Shown here piece after piece: positions 1 to 7,483 of a DNA stretch of 37,914 bases; within the stretch, counting starts at the first letter, position 1, and the number at the start of each line of letters is the position of its first letter. A program made the position numbers and the translations under genes. The notes below the pieces were generated by a model that ran no database searches, was not told where the DNA came from, and saw only the letters and a program-made list of their open reading frames with translations. Source of the DNA: DATFRX01 sp035630615 (lineage in GTDB: Bacteria; Actinomycetota; Actinomycetes; Propionibacteriales; Nocardioidaceae); the NCBI GenBank assembly GCA_035630615.1, contig DASQKI010000101.1, positions 1-37,914 on the forward strand, in the 5' to 3' direction.

Positions 1-906
1 CCCGATCGCGACGTAGCGACCGCCCGCCGACCACCGGGTCGCAGTCACGCCGTACGCGGGCAGCTCGACGTCGAACCGATGCGTGCCGTCGGCGTCGTGC
101 ATCGCGAGTACGCAGCCGCCGTCGATGTGATGGGTGACCAGGAGCCGCTGGCCGTCGGGCGACGGCGACACGCTCAGATCGTGGTCGTCGGCCTCGACGA
201 GCCAGTTCCACGTGCCGTCGGGGTCGACGCGGACGACCGCCGAAAACTCTCGGTCGTGGTTGGACGCCATGATCAGGCCGCGGTCGGGCAGCAACCGGGC
301 ACCGTGATGCATCGCGTGGTCGTCGGCATCGGTGACGTCGCGTACGCCGTCGGGTCCGGCCAGCCGCACCTGAGTCGAGGCGGGCAGCAGCGACAGCACC
401 TCAACGGTCGCCACACCGCCGCCGAGCGCGACCGCGACATCGGTGACGTAGCCGCCCGCGTCGTAAAGCACCGTCTCCGAGCCGTCGTCGAGCCGGCGTA
501 CGACCACGTCGAAGTCGACGTCGTTGCGCCGGTTTGTCGCATAGACGACCTCGCCCGATCGCACGTCGCACAGCGTGTGGAGATAGCGCTCGTCTCGGAC
601 CAGCGGCTCGAGGCCGTCGAGGGCCACCGGCTCCGACGGCGACGGCTCGAGCCGTAGGAGCGACAGCTGAGCCCGTTCGTTGCCCCCGTCGTCATGTTGG
701 ACGACGACGACCCGCTCGCCGGGCAGGTAGCGACCCGAACAGGCGCCCGGCAATGATGTGAGGGCGGTCCGGCGGCCCTCGGGGTAGAGCTCGACGAGCT
801 GCAGGGACCCGGATCCGTCGTAGCCGGCGAGCACCCGCCCCTCGTCGTCAACGTCGAAGATCGTCCAGGTACGCAGCTCGAGAAGGGTCTTGATGTCGAG
901 GGTCAC
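1..906 (-). CDS. S9-family (prolyl-oligopeptidase-like) peptidase, N-terminal propeller part, cut by window edge
   Basis: The reading frame is open on the minus strand from position 906 through the window edge, about 302 codons. The translation opens VTLDIKTLLELRTW and is rich in beta-propeller blade patterns (GRVLAGYDGSGSLQLVEL, PGERVVVVQHDDGGNERAQL, SPSPDGQRLLVTHH, RWSAGGRYVAIG). These match the N-terminal WD40/TolB-like propeller of actinobacterial S9 peptidases. The alpha/beta-hydrolase catalytic domain, which would carry Ser-Asp-His, lies beyond the window, so peptidase activity is inferred from family resemblance. The start is GTG at 906 or GTG at 912; neither has a clear ribosome binding site. 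It lies downstream of hisC on the same strand, with a gap of about 105 bp. It could also be a non-peptidase propeller protein if the C-terminal domain is missing. Confidence 0.72.
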   Translation of the reverse strand, partial: MTLDIKTLLELRTWTIFDVDDEGRVLAGYDGSGSLQLVELYPEGRRTALTSLPGACSGRYLPGERVVVVQHDDGGNERAQLSLLRLEPSPSEPVALDGLEPLVRDERYLHTLCDVRSGEVVYATNRRNDVDFDVVVRRLDDGSETVLYDAGGYVTDVAVALGGGVATVEVLSLLPASTQVRLAGPDGVRDVTDADDHAMHHGARLLPDRGLIMASNHDREFSAVVRVDPDGTWNWLVEADDHDLSVSPSPDGQRLLVTHHIDGGCVLAMHDADGTHRFDVELPAYGVTATRWSAGGRYVAIG

Positions 907-997
907 CCGCACATGCTGCCACTGAATGACGGTTCATGAGTATTGACCCATCGATCAGCGACTTATGACCCGCGAGTCAGCAACGGAGATCGCGGAT

Positions 998-1019
998 CGT
1001 CGGGCCAAAGCTCACGGAC
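998..1019 (-). repeat. Single 22-bp repeat unit (family A) at the hisC stop codon
   Basis: One unit of the family found in arrays at 2144, 4475 and 10261. Read on the minus strand it contains GTCCGTGAGCTTTGGCCCG. The TGA within CCGTGAG is the hisC stop codon. A more degenerate half-unit follows towards position 976. Confidence 0.6.
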
Positions 1020-2118
1020 CGACGGGGTGAGCCGTCCGCCAGTCCGCGGCGACGCGTAGGAAAACGTCGTTTGCCGCGACCTCACCGATGGACACGCGGG
1101 CCCCGTCGCCGGCGAACGGGCGCACCATGATGCCGGCCTCGGCGCAGGCGGCGGCAAACTCCATCGTCTGCTCGCCGAGCGGCATCCAGACGAAGTTGGC
1201 CTGGCTATCCGGCACCGACCACGTCTGCTCTCGCAGACCGTTCAACACCCGGTTGCGCTCGTTGACCAGGGCCTCGACGCGTTCGAGCAGCGCTTCCTCG
1301 GCCTCGAGAGAGGCGACGGCCGCGTCCTGAGCGATCTGCGAGATCCCGAACGGCAGCACGGCCTTGCGGATGGCCTCCGCGATCCGCTGCGGTGCGATCG
1401 CGAACCCGACGCGGAGACCGGCGAGCCCGTACGCCTTCGAAAACGTCCGGAGCACGGCGACGTTGTCGCGGTCGCGATAGAGGTCGACCGCGTCGACGAC
1501 CTCGGGGTCACGGATGAACTCGCGGTAGGCCTCGTCGATCACGACGAGCACCCGCGGCGGCACCCGTTCGATGAAGTCGAGAAGCTCGTCGCGACGCACG
1601 GCCGGCCCGGTCGGGTTGTTGGGCGTACACACGATGGCGACCCGGGTGCGGTCGGTGATCGCGTCGGCCATCGCGGGCAGGTCGTGCCGCCCGTCCGCGG
1701 TCACGGGCACCCGCACCGACGTCGCGCCCGTGAGAGGCGTGGCGATCGGGTAGGCCTCGAACGACCGCCACGCATAGACGACCTCGTCGCCCTCGTCGCA
1801 GGTCGCCTGCAGCAGGTGATAGAGCGCCGCGACCGATCCGGTGCCGGCCGCCAGGTCGTGCTCGGGCACGTCGAACCGCTTGGCGAGGGCGGCATAGAGC
1901 GCGGTGGCGCCCATGTCGGGGTAGCGGTTGAGCTGCGCGGCCGATCTCGTCGCCGCCTCGATGACCCCGGGGAGCGGCGGGTACGGGTTTTCGTTGCTCG
2001 AGAGCTTGTACGTCTGAAGCCCCGGCCGCGACGGCGGCGGCTTGCCCGGCACGTACGACGGGATCGAGTCGAGCGCCGGGCGGATCCGAGGGAGCGGCGA
2101 ATCTGACGATGCGGCCAT
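1012..2118 (-). CDS. hisC: Histidinol-phosphate aminotransferase family protein (HisC-like)
   Basis: A 368-residue fold-type I PLP aminotransferase. It transfers an amino group from glutamate to imidazole-acetol phosphate in histidine synthesis; close actinobacterial relatives are aromatic (phenylalanine) aminotransferases. Visible motifs are the N-terminal SSNENPYPP substrate loop (residues 40-48), NNPTG at 167-171, DEAY at 195-198 and FSKAYG with the PLP lysine at K228. ATG at 2118 is preferred because the frame continues 76 codons upstream only through low-complexity sequence made of the 22-bp repeat array. It stands alone, without other his genes, so a HisC2/Pat role is as likely as true histidine synthesis. 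Its last codons and TGA stop fall inside a 22-bp repeat unit. Confidence 0.88.
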   Translation of the reverse strand: MAASSDSPLPRIRPALDSIPSYVPGKPPPSRPGLQTYKLSSNENPYPPLPGVIEAATRSAAQLNRYPDMGATALYAALAKRFDVPEHDLAAGTGSVAALYHLLQATCDEGDEVVYAWRSFEAYPIATPLTGATSVRVPVTADGRHDLPAMADAITDRTRVAIVCTPNNPTGPAVRRDELLDFIERVPPRVLVVIDEAYREFIRDPEVVDAVDLYRDRDNVAVLRTFSKAYGLAGLRVGFAIAPQRIAEAIRKAVLPFGISQIAQDAAVASLEAEEALLERVEALVNERNRVLNGLREQTWSVPDSQANFVWMPLGEQTMEFAAACAEAGIMVRPFAGDGARVSIGEVAANDVFLRVAADWRTAHPVGP

Positions 2119-2143
2119 GTCGCGGACTCTAGCCCCTCCGCCG

Positions 2144-2241
2144 ATCCGTGAGTTCCGACCAGCCCGTCCGTGAGTTCCGACCCGCTCGTCCGTGAGTTCC
2201 GACCCGCCCATCCGTGAGTTTCCGCCCGCCCGTCCGTGGTC
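2144..2241 (+). repeat. 22-bp tandem repeat array (family A), four and a half units
   Basis: Units start at 2144, 2166, 2188 and 2210, with a truncated fifth at 2232. The core is RTCCGTGAGTTCCGACC, followed by a variable 4-5 bp. The array lies in the divergent gap between hisC and the cysteine hydrolase remnant, so it shares space with whatever promoters drive them. The period is 22 bp, which is 1 modulo 3, so successive TGA triplets fall in all three frames when read on the plus strand. Confidence 0.9.
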
Positions 2242-2323
2242 GTCGGACGGATGACCAGATCCGTCCGCTTCCTGACCGACGGAGCACTGGCCCTTCCGGA
2301 GGGCGCTCACGCAGAATCTCCTT

Positions 2324-2907
2324 ATGCGTACCGCCCTTCTCGTCATCGACGCTCAAGCATCGTTCGCCCAGCGACCGAACTGGCGCGACGTGTCCAATCC
2401 CGACCTCGTGGCAAACATCCACCGCCTGGTTGCCGCCGCTCGATCGCACGGGGAGCTCGTCGTCTGGGTCTTCCACTCCGAACCCGGAACCGGTGGGGTG
2501 TTCGACCCGGAGCTCGGCTACGTCACACCGCTGCCCGGACTCGACCCGCACGCCGACGAACCCCGCCTAACGAAGACGAGCCACAACGCCTTCACCACGA
2601 CCAATCTGCAGCAGTTGCTCACCACACGCCAGATCGGCCAGGTTCGGATCACCGGCATCCAGACGGAGCGCTGCTGCGAGACCACCGCGCGGTCGCGTCC
2701 GACCTCGGCTACGACGTCGACTTCGTCACCGATGCGACCGCGACGTTCCCGATTCCCGACCCGGCCGCGGCAACAGACCGCGACTGGGATGTCGTACGCG
2801 CCGATCCACGCACATTGTCGACCGATGCGGTGATCGAGCGCACGGAGTACGCACTCGCCGGGCGCTTCGCCACCATCCGACGTACATCGGACCTGGTCGC
2901 CGCATGA
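2324..2907 (+). pseudogene. Frameshifted isochorismatase-family cysteine hydrolase
   Basis: The start MRTALLVIDAQ, an aspartate at residue 9, a lysine at K84 (LTKTSHNAF) and a cysteine at C117 (GIQTERCC) give the Asp-Lys-Cys triad of the isochorismatase-like cysteine hydrolases (nicotinamidase and related amidases). After CETTAR the frame is lost near 2685-2692. The expected continuation (VASDLGYDVDFVTDATATF and onward to 2907) is read in the neighbouring frame, as expected if one G is missing from GCGCGGTCGCG. Restoring it gives a normal-length protein of about 194 residues whose TGA overlaps the ATG of the next gene (ATGA). The substrate cannot be told. The disruption could be real or a base-calling error, but the next gene is also broken. 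Confidence 0.82.
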
Positions 2908-3660
2908 CCCACGTCGTGTTCTGGCTCTCGCCTGGCGTACACCTGCTCGATCTCGCCGGGCCGGCCCAGGTGTTCAGCACGGCAGCAAGCCAGAGACTCG
3001 ACTACCGCCAAACGCACATAGCCGACCGGACCGACGTGCCGAGCGCCCAGGGACTCGCCCTGCGCGCCGACACGGAGTGCCCGAGCTCACCAGCTCGGAC
3101 ATCGTCGTCGTGCCGGGCACCGCCGGCCGGCTCAGCGAACGGCGACCAGTCCAGGCGCCGACGCTGGGCCGGCTGCGATCGCACCACGAGGCCGGCGGTC
3201 GTCGCCAGCGGCATCGACCTGGCGCTGCATCTGGTCGCCCAGGGGCACGGGCCGGCCGCGGCCGCCAGAGTCGCGCGCTCCCTGTCGTCTACGCCCGGCG
3301 CAATGGAGCCGACCCGCAGATCAGCGCTGCGCTGCGCCATCGCAACCATGTCGAAGATGTCGTCCATCGGGCGCAGGATGTCGTCGACGCCCACTACGCC
3401 GAGGCCTCCGGCTCGAGGACCTAGCCACTCGGGTCGGGGTCAGCGCTCGTGCGCTCACCCGCGCGTTCACCAAGACCCTCGGGATGACGCCACTGCACTA
3501 CCAGCGGCTGCTCCGGCTCGAGACGGCGCACACGCTACAGGCGGCGGGAGCGACGACCGAGGAGGCGGCACGACGAGCCGGTTTCGCCGGATCCCGCCAG
3601 CTTCGGCGGCTACGGCGCGAGGCGATCGACGGGTCCAGCCGCGTACGATCGGCGCACTGA
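2904..3660 (+). pseudogene. Decayed GlxA-family (DJ-1/PfpI + AraC HTH) transcriptional regulator
   Basis: The frame starts MTHVVFWLSPGVHLLDLAGPAQVF, the typical DJ-1/PfpI-like opening of GlxA regulators. The frame then changes several times. DIVVVPGTAG is in the second frame from about 3077. SGIDLALHLVAQGHG is back in the first near 3210. VVYARRNGADPQIS is in the second near 3290. The AraC-type HTH from DLATRVGVSARALTRAFTKT to the stop at 3660 is in a further frame change near 3418. The sequence between the amidotransferase-like loop and SGIDLALHL is much shorter than in intact relatives, which indicates an internal deletion near 3180. It is translationally coupled to the cysteine hydrolase upstream, a common GlxA pairing. 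It has at least three frameshifts plus a deletion, so it is a true pseudogene rather than a sequencing artefact. Confidence 0.85.
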
Positions 3661-3663
3661 GAC

Positions 3664-4452
3664 TCAGTACGGCCGACGGCCCACGGTCCAAAATCGGTGC
3701 GTGACGGCCTCGAGTCTGCCGTCGCGTACACACGCCTCGTGCAGTGCGGTCAGCCGGTCCCGCATCGCGGCCGGGTCAAACTCAGGGATGCTCCACGGCA
3801 CGCTGCGGATGTAGGCCACAAGGGCAGCGACGTCGGTGAAGACGGTCGCCGCCCACTCCTCGTCGCCGTCGACGATCGCTAGCCCAGCAGCCTCGAGCTG
3901 CGCTTGCGCCTCGGCCAGCGTCCAGTCGTCGGTCTGCGGCGCCAATCCGAGCAGCGCGCGTACGCTCGCCTCCTCGTCGCCGCCGACCTGCTGCGTCACG
4001 AACGCGCCGTGTGGCCGCAGCAGCCGCCGTACGTCATCGGCGTCGAAAGCCTCGTGCCGGTTGGTGATGACGTCGAACGTCCCGTCGGCGAAAGGCAATC
4101 GCGGCCGGGTCCTTCGCGGCGAAGTGTTGTCGTCCGAGCCGAGGCAGACGACGACGTGGACGCCGTGCGGACGCAGCGTGGCGACCGCCGCCGGCACGGT
4201 CGGCAGCCACTCCTCGTACGCGATCGTCAGCGGTGGCAATGGTCCGAGCGTCAGCAAATGCCCGCCCTCGCCGGTGCCCATGTCGAGGAGGCTCTCGGCG
4301 TTGGCGAGGTACGGGCGAGCGACCTGCGGCCAGGTCCACGACGGCTTACCCGGGACGTACCGGCCGTCGATGAAGCCCGCTCCCCATCGGGCCTCGACGT
4401 CGATCGCGAGTCCTTCCGCGAGAAGCTCGTCGAAGGTGGCGGTATCGGGCAT
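3664..4452 (-). CDS. Class I SAM-dependent methyltransferase
   Basis: 262 residues, starting MPDTATFDELLAEGL. The SAM-binding motif I is LLDMGTGEGGHLL near residue 55, followed by an acidic segment after strand 2 (IAYEEW), then LPFADGTFDVITNRHEAF (motif IV region) and LLRPHGAFVTQQVGG. This is the layout of UbiE/SmtA-like small-molecule methyltransferases. The substrate cannot be read from the sequence. The gene ends 3 bp from the end of the glxA remnant (convergent) and starts just before the 22-bp array at 4475. Confidence 0.8.
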   Translation of the reverse strand: MPDTATFDELLAEGLAIDVEARWGAGFIDGRYVPGKPSWTWPQVARPYLANAESLLDMGTGEGGHLLTLGPLPPLTIAYEEWLPTVPAAVATLRPHGVHVVVCLGSDDNTSPRRTRPRLPFADGTFDVITNRHEAFDADDVRRLLRPHGAFVTQQVGGDEEASVRALLGLAPQTDDWTLAEAQAQLEAAGLAIVDGDEEWAATVFTDVAALVAYIRSVPWSIPEFDPAAMRDRLTALHEACVRDGRLEAVTHRFWTVGRRPY

Positions 4453-4474
4453 GCCTCATCGTGACCATCGCGCG

Positions 4475-4606
4475 TCGGCGGGTCAAACCCACGGACGACC
4501 AGACCGAAACTCACGGACGAGCAGACCGAAACTCACGGACGAGCAGACCGAAACCCACGGACGAGCAGACCGAAACCCACGGATCGACGGGCCAAAACTC
4601 ACGGAT
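4475..4606 (-). repeat. 22-bp tandem repeat array (family A), six units
   Basis: Six consecutive 22-bp units end at 4496, 4518, 4540, 4562, 4584 and 4606. The plus-strand core is GACCGAAACTCACGGAC, so the array points in the minus direction (CCGTGAGTTTCGGTC). The four central units are almost identical (GAGCAGACCGAAAC plus YCACGGA), which suggests recent expansion. The array fills the divergent gap between the methyltransferase and the YvlD-like gene. Confidence 0.93.
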
Positions 4607-4643
4607 CGCGGGCAGGCGGGGCGGATCGTGCCAGGATGGCGGC

Positions 4644-5042
4644 ATGGTTCGGGCTATCTCAGTAGTGCTCTTCAACGCGGGTGCGGTCGCAATCGCGGCG
4701 TGGATCTTCCCCGGAATCAGCGTCGGCGGCGACACGACGACCGACCGGGTCATCACCCTCCTGGTCGTGGGCGCGATTCTCGGCGTGATCAACGCGATCA
4801 TCGCGCCCATCATCAAGCTGCTGTCACTGCCGTTCATCATCCTCACGCTGGGCCTGGCCCTGCTGGTGATCAACGCTCTGATGCTCAAGCTGGCGGCCTG
4901 GGTCGCCGACCAGGCCGACGTCGCGTTCGAGGTCGACGGCTTCTGGACCGCCGTGGGCGGCGCCCTTGTGATCTCGTTGGTCACGGCGGCGTTGTCGGCA
5001 GGCTTGCCCGACGATCGGCGCCGGATCCCGGAGTGGACGTGA
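4644..5042 (+). CDS. Phage-holin-4 / YvlD-family small membrane protein
   Basis: 132 residues with the family pattern MVRAISVVLFNAGAVAIAAW, GAILGVINAIIAPIIKLLSLP, FIILTLGLALLVINALMLKLAAW and GALVISLVTAAL. That makes four hydrophobic segments, at about residues 4-20, 35-52, 58-78 and 105-122. This is PF04020, an inner-membrane family of unknown biochemical role; despite the family name nothing here suggests a phage. ATG at 4644 is preferred, with AGGA about 7 nt upstream. Upstream in-frame codons only translate the repeat array. The stop overlaps the GTG of the phosphatase (GTGA), so the two genes are co-translated. Confidence 0.82.
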   Translation: MVRAISVVLFNAGAVAIAAWIFPGISVGGDTTTDRVITLLVVGAILGVINAIIAPIIKLLSLPFIILTLGLALLVINALMLKLAAWVADQADVAFEVDGFWTAVGGALVISLVTAALSAGLPDDRRRIPEWT

Positions 5043-5545
5043 CCGACGGATCCACTTACCGGATCGGTTTGGTCTGCCTCGGCAACATCTGTCGCTCGCC
5101 GATGGCCGAGGTCGTGCTGACGGCCAAGCTGGCCGATGCCGGGCTAGATGACCGGATCGAGGTGGCTTCGAGCGGCACCGGCGATTGGCACATCGGCGAA
5201 CCGATGGACCGACGGGCTGCGGCGGAGCTGGCAGCGGAGGGCTACGACGGCTCGGCGCATCGGGCGCAGCAGTTCGACGTCGGCTGGTTCGACGCGTACG
5301 ACCTCCTACTCGCAATGGACGACGCCAACGCCGACGAGATGCGGACCCTGGCCCGCGACGACGCCGACCGGGGCCGAGTGCGACGGTTCCGAGAGTTTGA
5401 TCCGCTCGCGACCGACGACGATCGCGCGGTGCCGGATCCCTGGTACGGCGGGTCAGACGGCTTCGCCGACGTATTCGCCATCGTCGACCGGACCTCCGAC
5501 GCCTTGGTCAAGACCCTCACCGACAAGCTCATCAGCGCCGACTGA
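5039..5545 (+). CDS. Low-molecular-weight protein-tyrosine-phosphatase
   Basis: 168 residues. The P-loop C-X5-R signature is CLGNICRS with the nucleophile C13 and R19, and the general-acid loop is PDPWYGG with D133. These are the complete catalytic set of LMW-PTPs, with normal family length. GTG at 5039 overlaps the stop of the YvlD-like gene by 4 nt. The fructosamine-kinase-family gene starts 70 bp downstream on the same strand. LMW-PTPs of this context are candidates for dephosphorylating sugar phosphates released from glycated proteins, but tyrosine-phosphate or arginine-phosphate targets are equally possible. An actinobacterial PtpA-like name would be defensible but is not proven by the sequence. 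Confidence 0.9.
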   Translation: MTDGSTYRIGLVCLGNICRSPMAEVVLTAKLADAGLDDRIEVASSGTGDWHIGEPMDRRAAAELAAEGYDGSAHRAQQFDVGWFDAYDLLLAMDDANADEMRTLARDDADRGRVRRFREFDPLATDDDRAVPDPWYGGSDGFADVFAIVDRTSDALVKTLTDKLISAD

Positions 5546-5615
5546 ACTCGGACACAACGCCGCAATCGCGACGCGACGACCCATGTATCGACGCGGCGTC
5601 GTAGGCTCATGAGGC

Positions 5616-6518
5616 ATGGCCCGGATGGGAACGATCGCCGCACGCGCCGAGCGCCTCCTCGACACGAGTGTCGTCGCGACGACGCCGGTAGCTGGGGGCG
5701 ACATCTGCACCGCCACCCGACTCCGATTGAGCGACGGCCGGTCGGCCCTGATGAAGACGCGACCGCACACCCCCGCCGGCTTCTTCACCGTCGAGGCTCG
5801 CGGGCTGCGTTGGCTCCGGGAAGCCGGCGGAGCGGCCGTGCCCGAGACGTACGCGGCCGATGACGACTGCCTCATCCTCGCCTGGGTCGAACCGGGTCGT
5901 CCCACCGCGGAGGCGGCCGAACGGCTCGGACGAGGCTTGGCGACGACGCACGGCGCCGGCTCCGACGGGTTCGGAGCCGAGTCGGACGGATACATCGGGA
6001 TCGCCCCGTTGCCCAACGGCCCGGCGCCGACCTGGGCGGAGTTTTACGCGACCCGGCGGGTGTTGCCCTACGTCAAGGCGGCCCGCGATCGCCATCACAT
6101 CGACCCCGACGACGCGACCGTCATCGAGGCGGTCATGGACCGACTCGACGAGTTCGCCGGTCCGTCGGAGCCGCCGGCCCGTATCCATGGCGATCTCTGG
6201 TCCGGCAACATCGTCTGGGGCAATGACGGTCAGGCGTGGATCGTCGACCCGGCCGCCCACGGGGGCAATCGCGAGACCGACCTGGCCATGCTGAGCTTGT
6301 TCGGGGCGCCGCATCTGCAGCGGCTGCTCGACGCCTACCACGAGGCGGCACCGCTCCCCGAGGGATGGCGACAGAGAGTGCCCCTGCACCAGCTGCACCC
6401 GTTGCTCGTGCACGCGGTGATGTTCGGTGGCGGATACGGCGCCCGAGCGGCGAGCGCGGCCCGGGCGATCCTCGACGGCACCGCGGGAGAGCCGGACTCC
6501 GCCACGACCCCAGCCTGA
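5616..6518 (+). CDS. Fructosamine/ribulosamine 3-kinase family protein
   Basis: 300 residues of the FN3K family (PF03881), an aminoglycoside-kinase-like fold. These enzymes phosphorylate ketoamine adducts on lysine side chains or free amines, which destabilises them and removes glycation damage. Motifs: TRPHTPAGFFTVEARGLRWL near the N terminus, the catalytic loop HGDLWSGN with H191 and D193, and metal-binding VDPAAHGG with D211. Bacterial members characterised so far prefer ribulosamines and erythrulosamines over fructosamines. The phosphatase just upstream fits a two-step deglycation unit. ATG at 5616 was chosen because it precedes the conserved domain at normal distance. A MARMG-internal ATG at 5625 is possible. 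Confidence 0.85.
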   Translation: MARMGTIAARAERLLDTSVVATTPVAGGDICTATRLRLSDGRSALMKTRPHTPAGFFTVEARGLRWLREAGGAAVPETYAADDDCLILAWVEPGRPTAEAAERLGRGLATTHGAGSDGFGAESDGYIGIAPLPNGPAPTWAEFYATRRVLPYVKAARDRHHIDPDDATVIEAVMDRLDEFAGPSEPPARIHGDLWSGNIVWGNDGQAWIVDPAAHGGNRETDLAMLSLFGAPHLQRLLDAYHEAAPLPEGWRQRVPLHQLHPLLVHAVMFGGGYGARAASAARAILDGTAGEPDSATTPA

Positions 6519-6556
6519 CCGCACGCTCCTGTCGCGCCGACCCCTTCGCCGAGCGC

Positions 6557-6646
6557 CGACTCGAGTGTTGGCGCCAGCCCCGACTCGAGTGTTGGCGCAA
6601 ATCCGCACCAACTCTGGCTTCAGACCTGCAGTTTCGCGCCAACACT
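6557..6646. repeat. 18-bp repeat pair plus inverted partial copy (family D)
   Basis: CGACTCGAGTGTTGGCGC occurs at 6557-6574 and again at 6581-6598, 24 bp apart. The complementary GCGCCAACACT is at 6636-6646, so transcripts through here could fold either copy against the inverted one. It lies 40-130 bp after the kinase stop codon. Confidence 0.75.
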
Positions 6647-6687
6647 GGGGTAGGCCCGGCCGGCCACCCCTCCCGACAACCCCTTTC

Positions 6688-6720
6688 GAAGTGGAGAAGA
6701 CGCGCAATCTCGGCGCGAGG
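6688..6720 (+). repeat. Single unit of the 32-bp repeat family (family B)
   Basis: GAAGTGGAGAAGACGCGCAA, then TCTCGGCGCGAGG, matches the unit tandemly arrayed at 27425-27584. It is a lone copy between the kinase and mprA. Confidence 0.65.
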
Positions 6721-6757
6721 GACGGTTCGGGTGCGGGAGGCGCGCCCGGGGGGCCCT

Positions 6758-6776
6758 TCTCAGTCGTAGCTCAGGC
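6758..6776 (+). promoter_or_regulatory. Candidate MprA box upstream of mprA
   Basis: Two 8-bp direct repeats, TCTCAGTC and GCTCAGGC, are separated by 3 bp (GTA), giving the 11-bp spacing used by OmpR-class regulators. The box ends 20 nt before the mprA ATG. The same arrangement occurs before pepD at 8898-8916. Mycobacterial MprA is known to bind loosely conserved 8-bp direct repeats with a 3-bp spacer and to control mprA and pepD. That this box is bound here is inference. Confidence 0.62.
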
Positions 6777-6796
6777 CAAAGTGGCAATCTGAACCC

Positions 6797-7483
6797 ATGC
6801 GCATCCTGGTGGTGGATGACGACCGGGCGGTCCGCGACTCGCTGCGGCGTTCGCTGGAATACAACGGCTACACCGTCGACGTCGCCGCCGACGGGGCCGA
6901 GGCGCTGGCGCGTACTCCGCTGATCAACCCCGACGCCATCGTCATGGACGTGATGATGCCGCGGCTCGACGGCCTCGAGGCCACCCGAGCGCTCCGAGGT
7001 GCCGGCAACGACGTGCCGATCCTCGTGCTGACCGCGCGCGACGCCGTCGCCGACCGGGTCGACGGCCTCGATGCGGGTGCCGACGACTACCTCACCAAGC
7101 CGTTCGCCCTCGAGGAGCTGCTGGCCCGGCTGCGTGCGCTGCTTCGGCGCGCGACTCGCGACGATGACGACGAACAGACCTTGCTGACCTTCGCCGACCT
7201 CAGCCTCGACACCGCGACTCGTGAGGTGATGCGCGGCGAGCGTTCGGTCTCGCTGACCCGCACCGAGTTTGCACTGCTCGAGCTGTTCATGCGGCGTCCC
7301 CGGCGCGTACTGGAGCGGTCGTTCATCCTCGAGGAGGTGTGGGGGTTCGACTTCCCGACGACCGCCAACTCGCTCGAGGTCTACGTCGGTTACGTCCGCC
7401 GCAAGCTCGAGGCCGACAGCGAGTCACGGCTGCTGCACACCGTGCGCGGCGTCGGCTACGTCCTACGCGAGACGGCTCCATGA
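6797..7483 (+). CDS. mprA: OmpR/PhoB-family response regulator, MprA-like
   Basis: 228 residues. The receiver domain (1-120) has the acidic pair in VVDDDR, the phospho-acceptor D51 in IVMDVMMPRLDG, the conserved threonine in LTAR, and the lysine in LTKPFALEELLARLRALLRR. The C-terminal winged-helix (about 135-228) shows LTRTEFALLELF, LERSFILEEVWGF, TANSLEVYVGYVRRKLE and HTVRGVGYVLRE. Length and motifs match mycobacterial MprA (about 230 residues), a regulator of envelope stress responses. It overlaps the kinase gene by 4 nt (ATGA), and a pepD protease gene follows, as in mycobacteria. A direct-repeat box 20 nt upstream suggests autoregulation. Confidence 0.9.
   Translation: MRILVVDDDRAVRDSLRRSLEYNGYTVDVAADGAEALARTPLINPDAIVMDVMMPRLDGLEATRALRGAGNDVPILVLTARDAVADRVDGLDAGADDYLTKPFALEELLARLRALLRRATRDDDDEQTLLTFADLSLDTATREVMRGERSVSLTRTEFALLELFMRRPRRVLERSFILEEVWGFDFPTTANSLEVYVGYVRRKLEADSESRLLHTVRGVGYVLRETAP

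Noticed and set aside
273..851. 192-codon frame overlapping the S9 peptidase gene
   Set aside because: It is low-complexity Arg/Ser/Thr-rich, typical of an out-of-frame reading of GC-rich coding DNA; the propeller motifs are in the other frame.
2119..2346. 76-residue N-terminal extension of HisC
   Set aside because: It translates the repeat array and passes the divergent gene's start; the aminotransferase domain begins after ATG 2118.
2324..2907. PhzD (ADIC hydrolase) partner for the PhzE-like synthase
   Set aside because: It retains the catalytic cysteine that PhzD lacks, is coupled to a GlxA-type regulator and lies 10 kb away from the synthase.
4475..4606. CRISPR array
   Set aside because: The 22-bp units are contiguous, with no unique spacers of 30-40 bp, and no cas genes are present; the same holds for the 32-bp array at 27425.
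4461..4643. N-terminal extension of the YvlD-like protein rich in THGRADRN-like repeats
   Set aside because: It is only the 22-bp repeat array translated in an open frame; the family N terminus and a ribosome binding site support ATG 4644.
4644..5042. Prophage remnant because of the holin family name
   Set aside because: No other phage gene is nearby; the YvlD family is a common chromosomal membrane protein.
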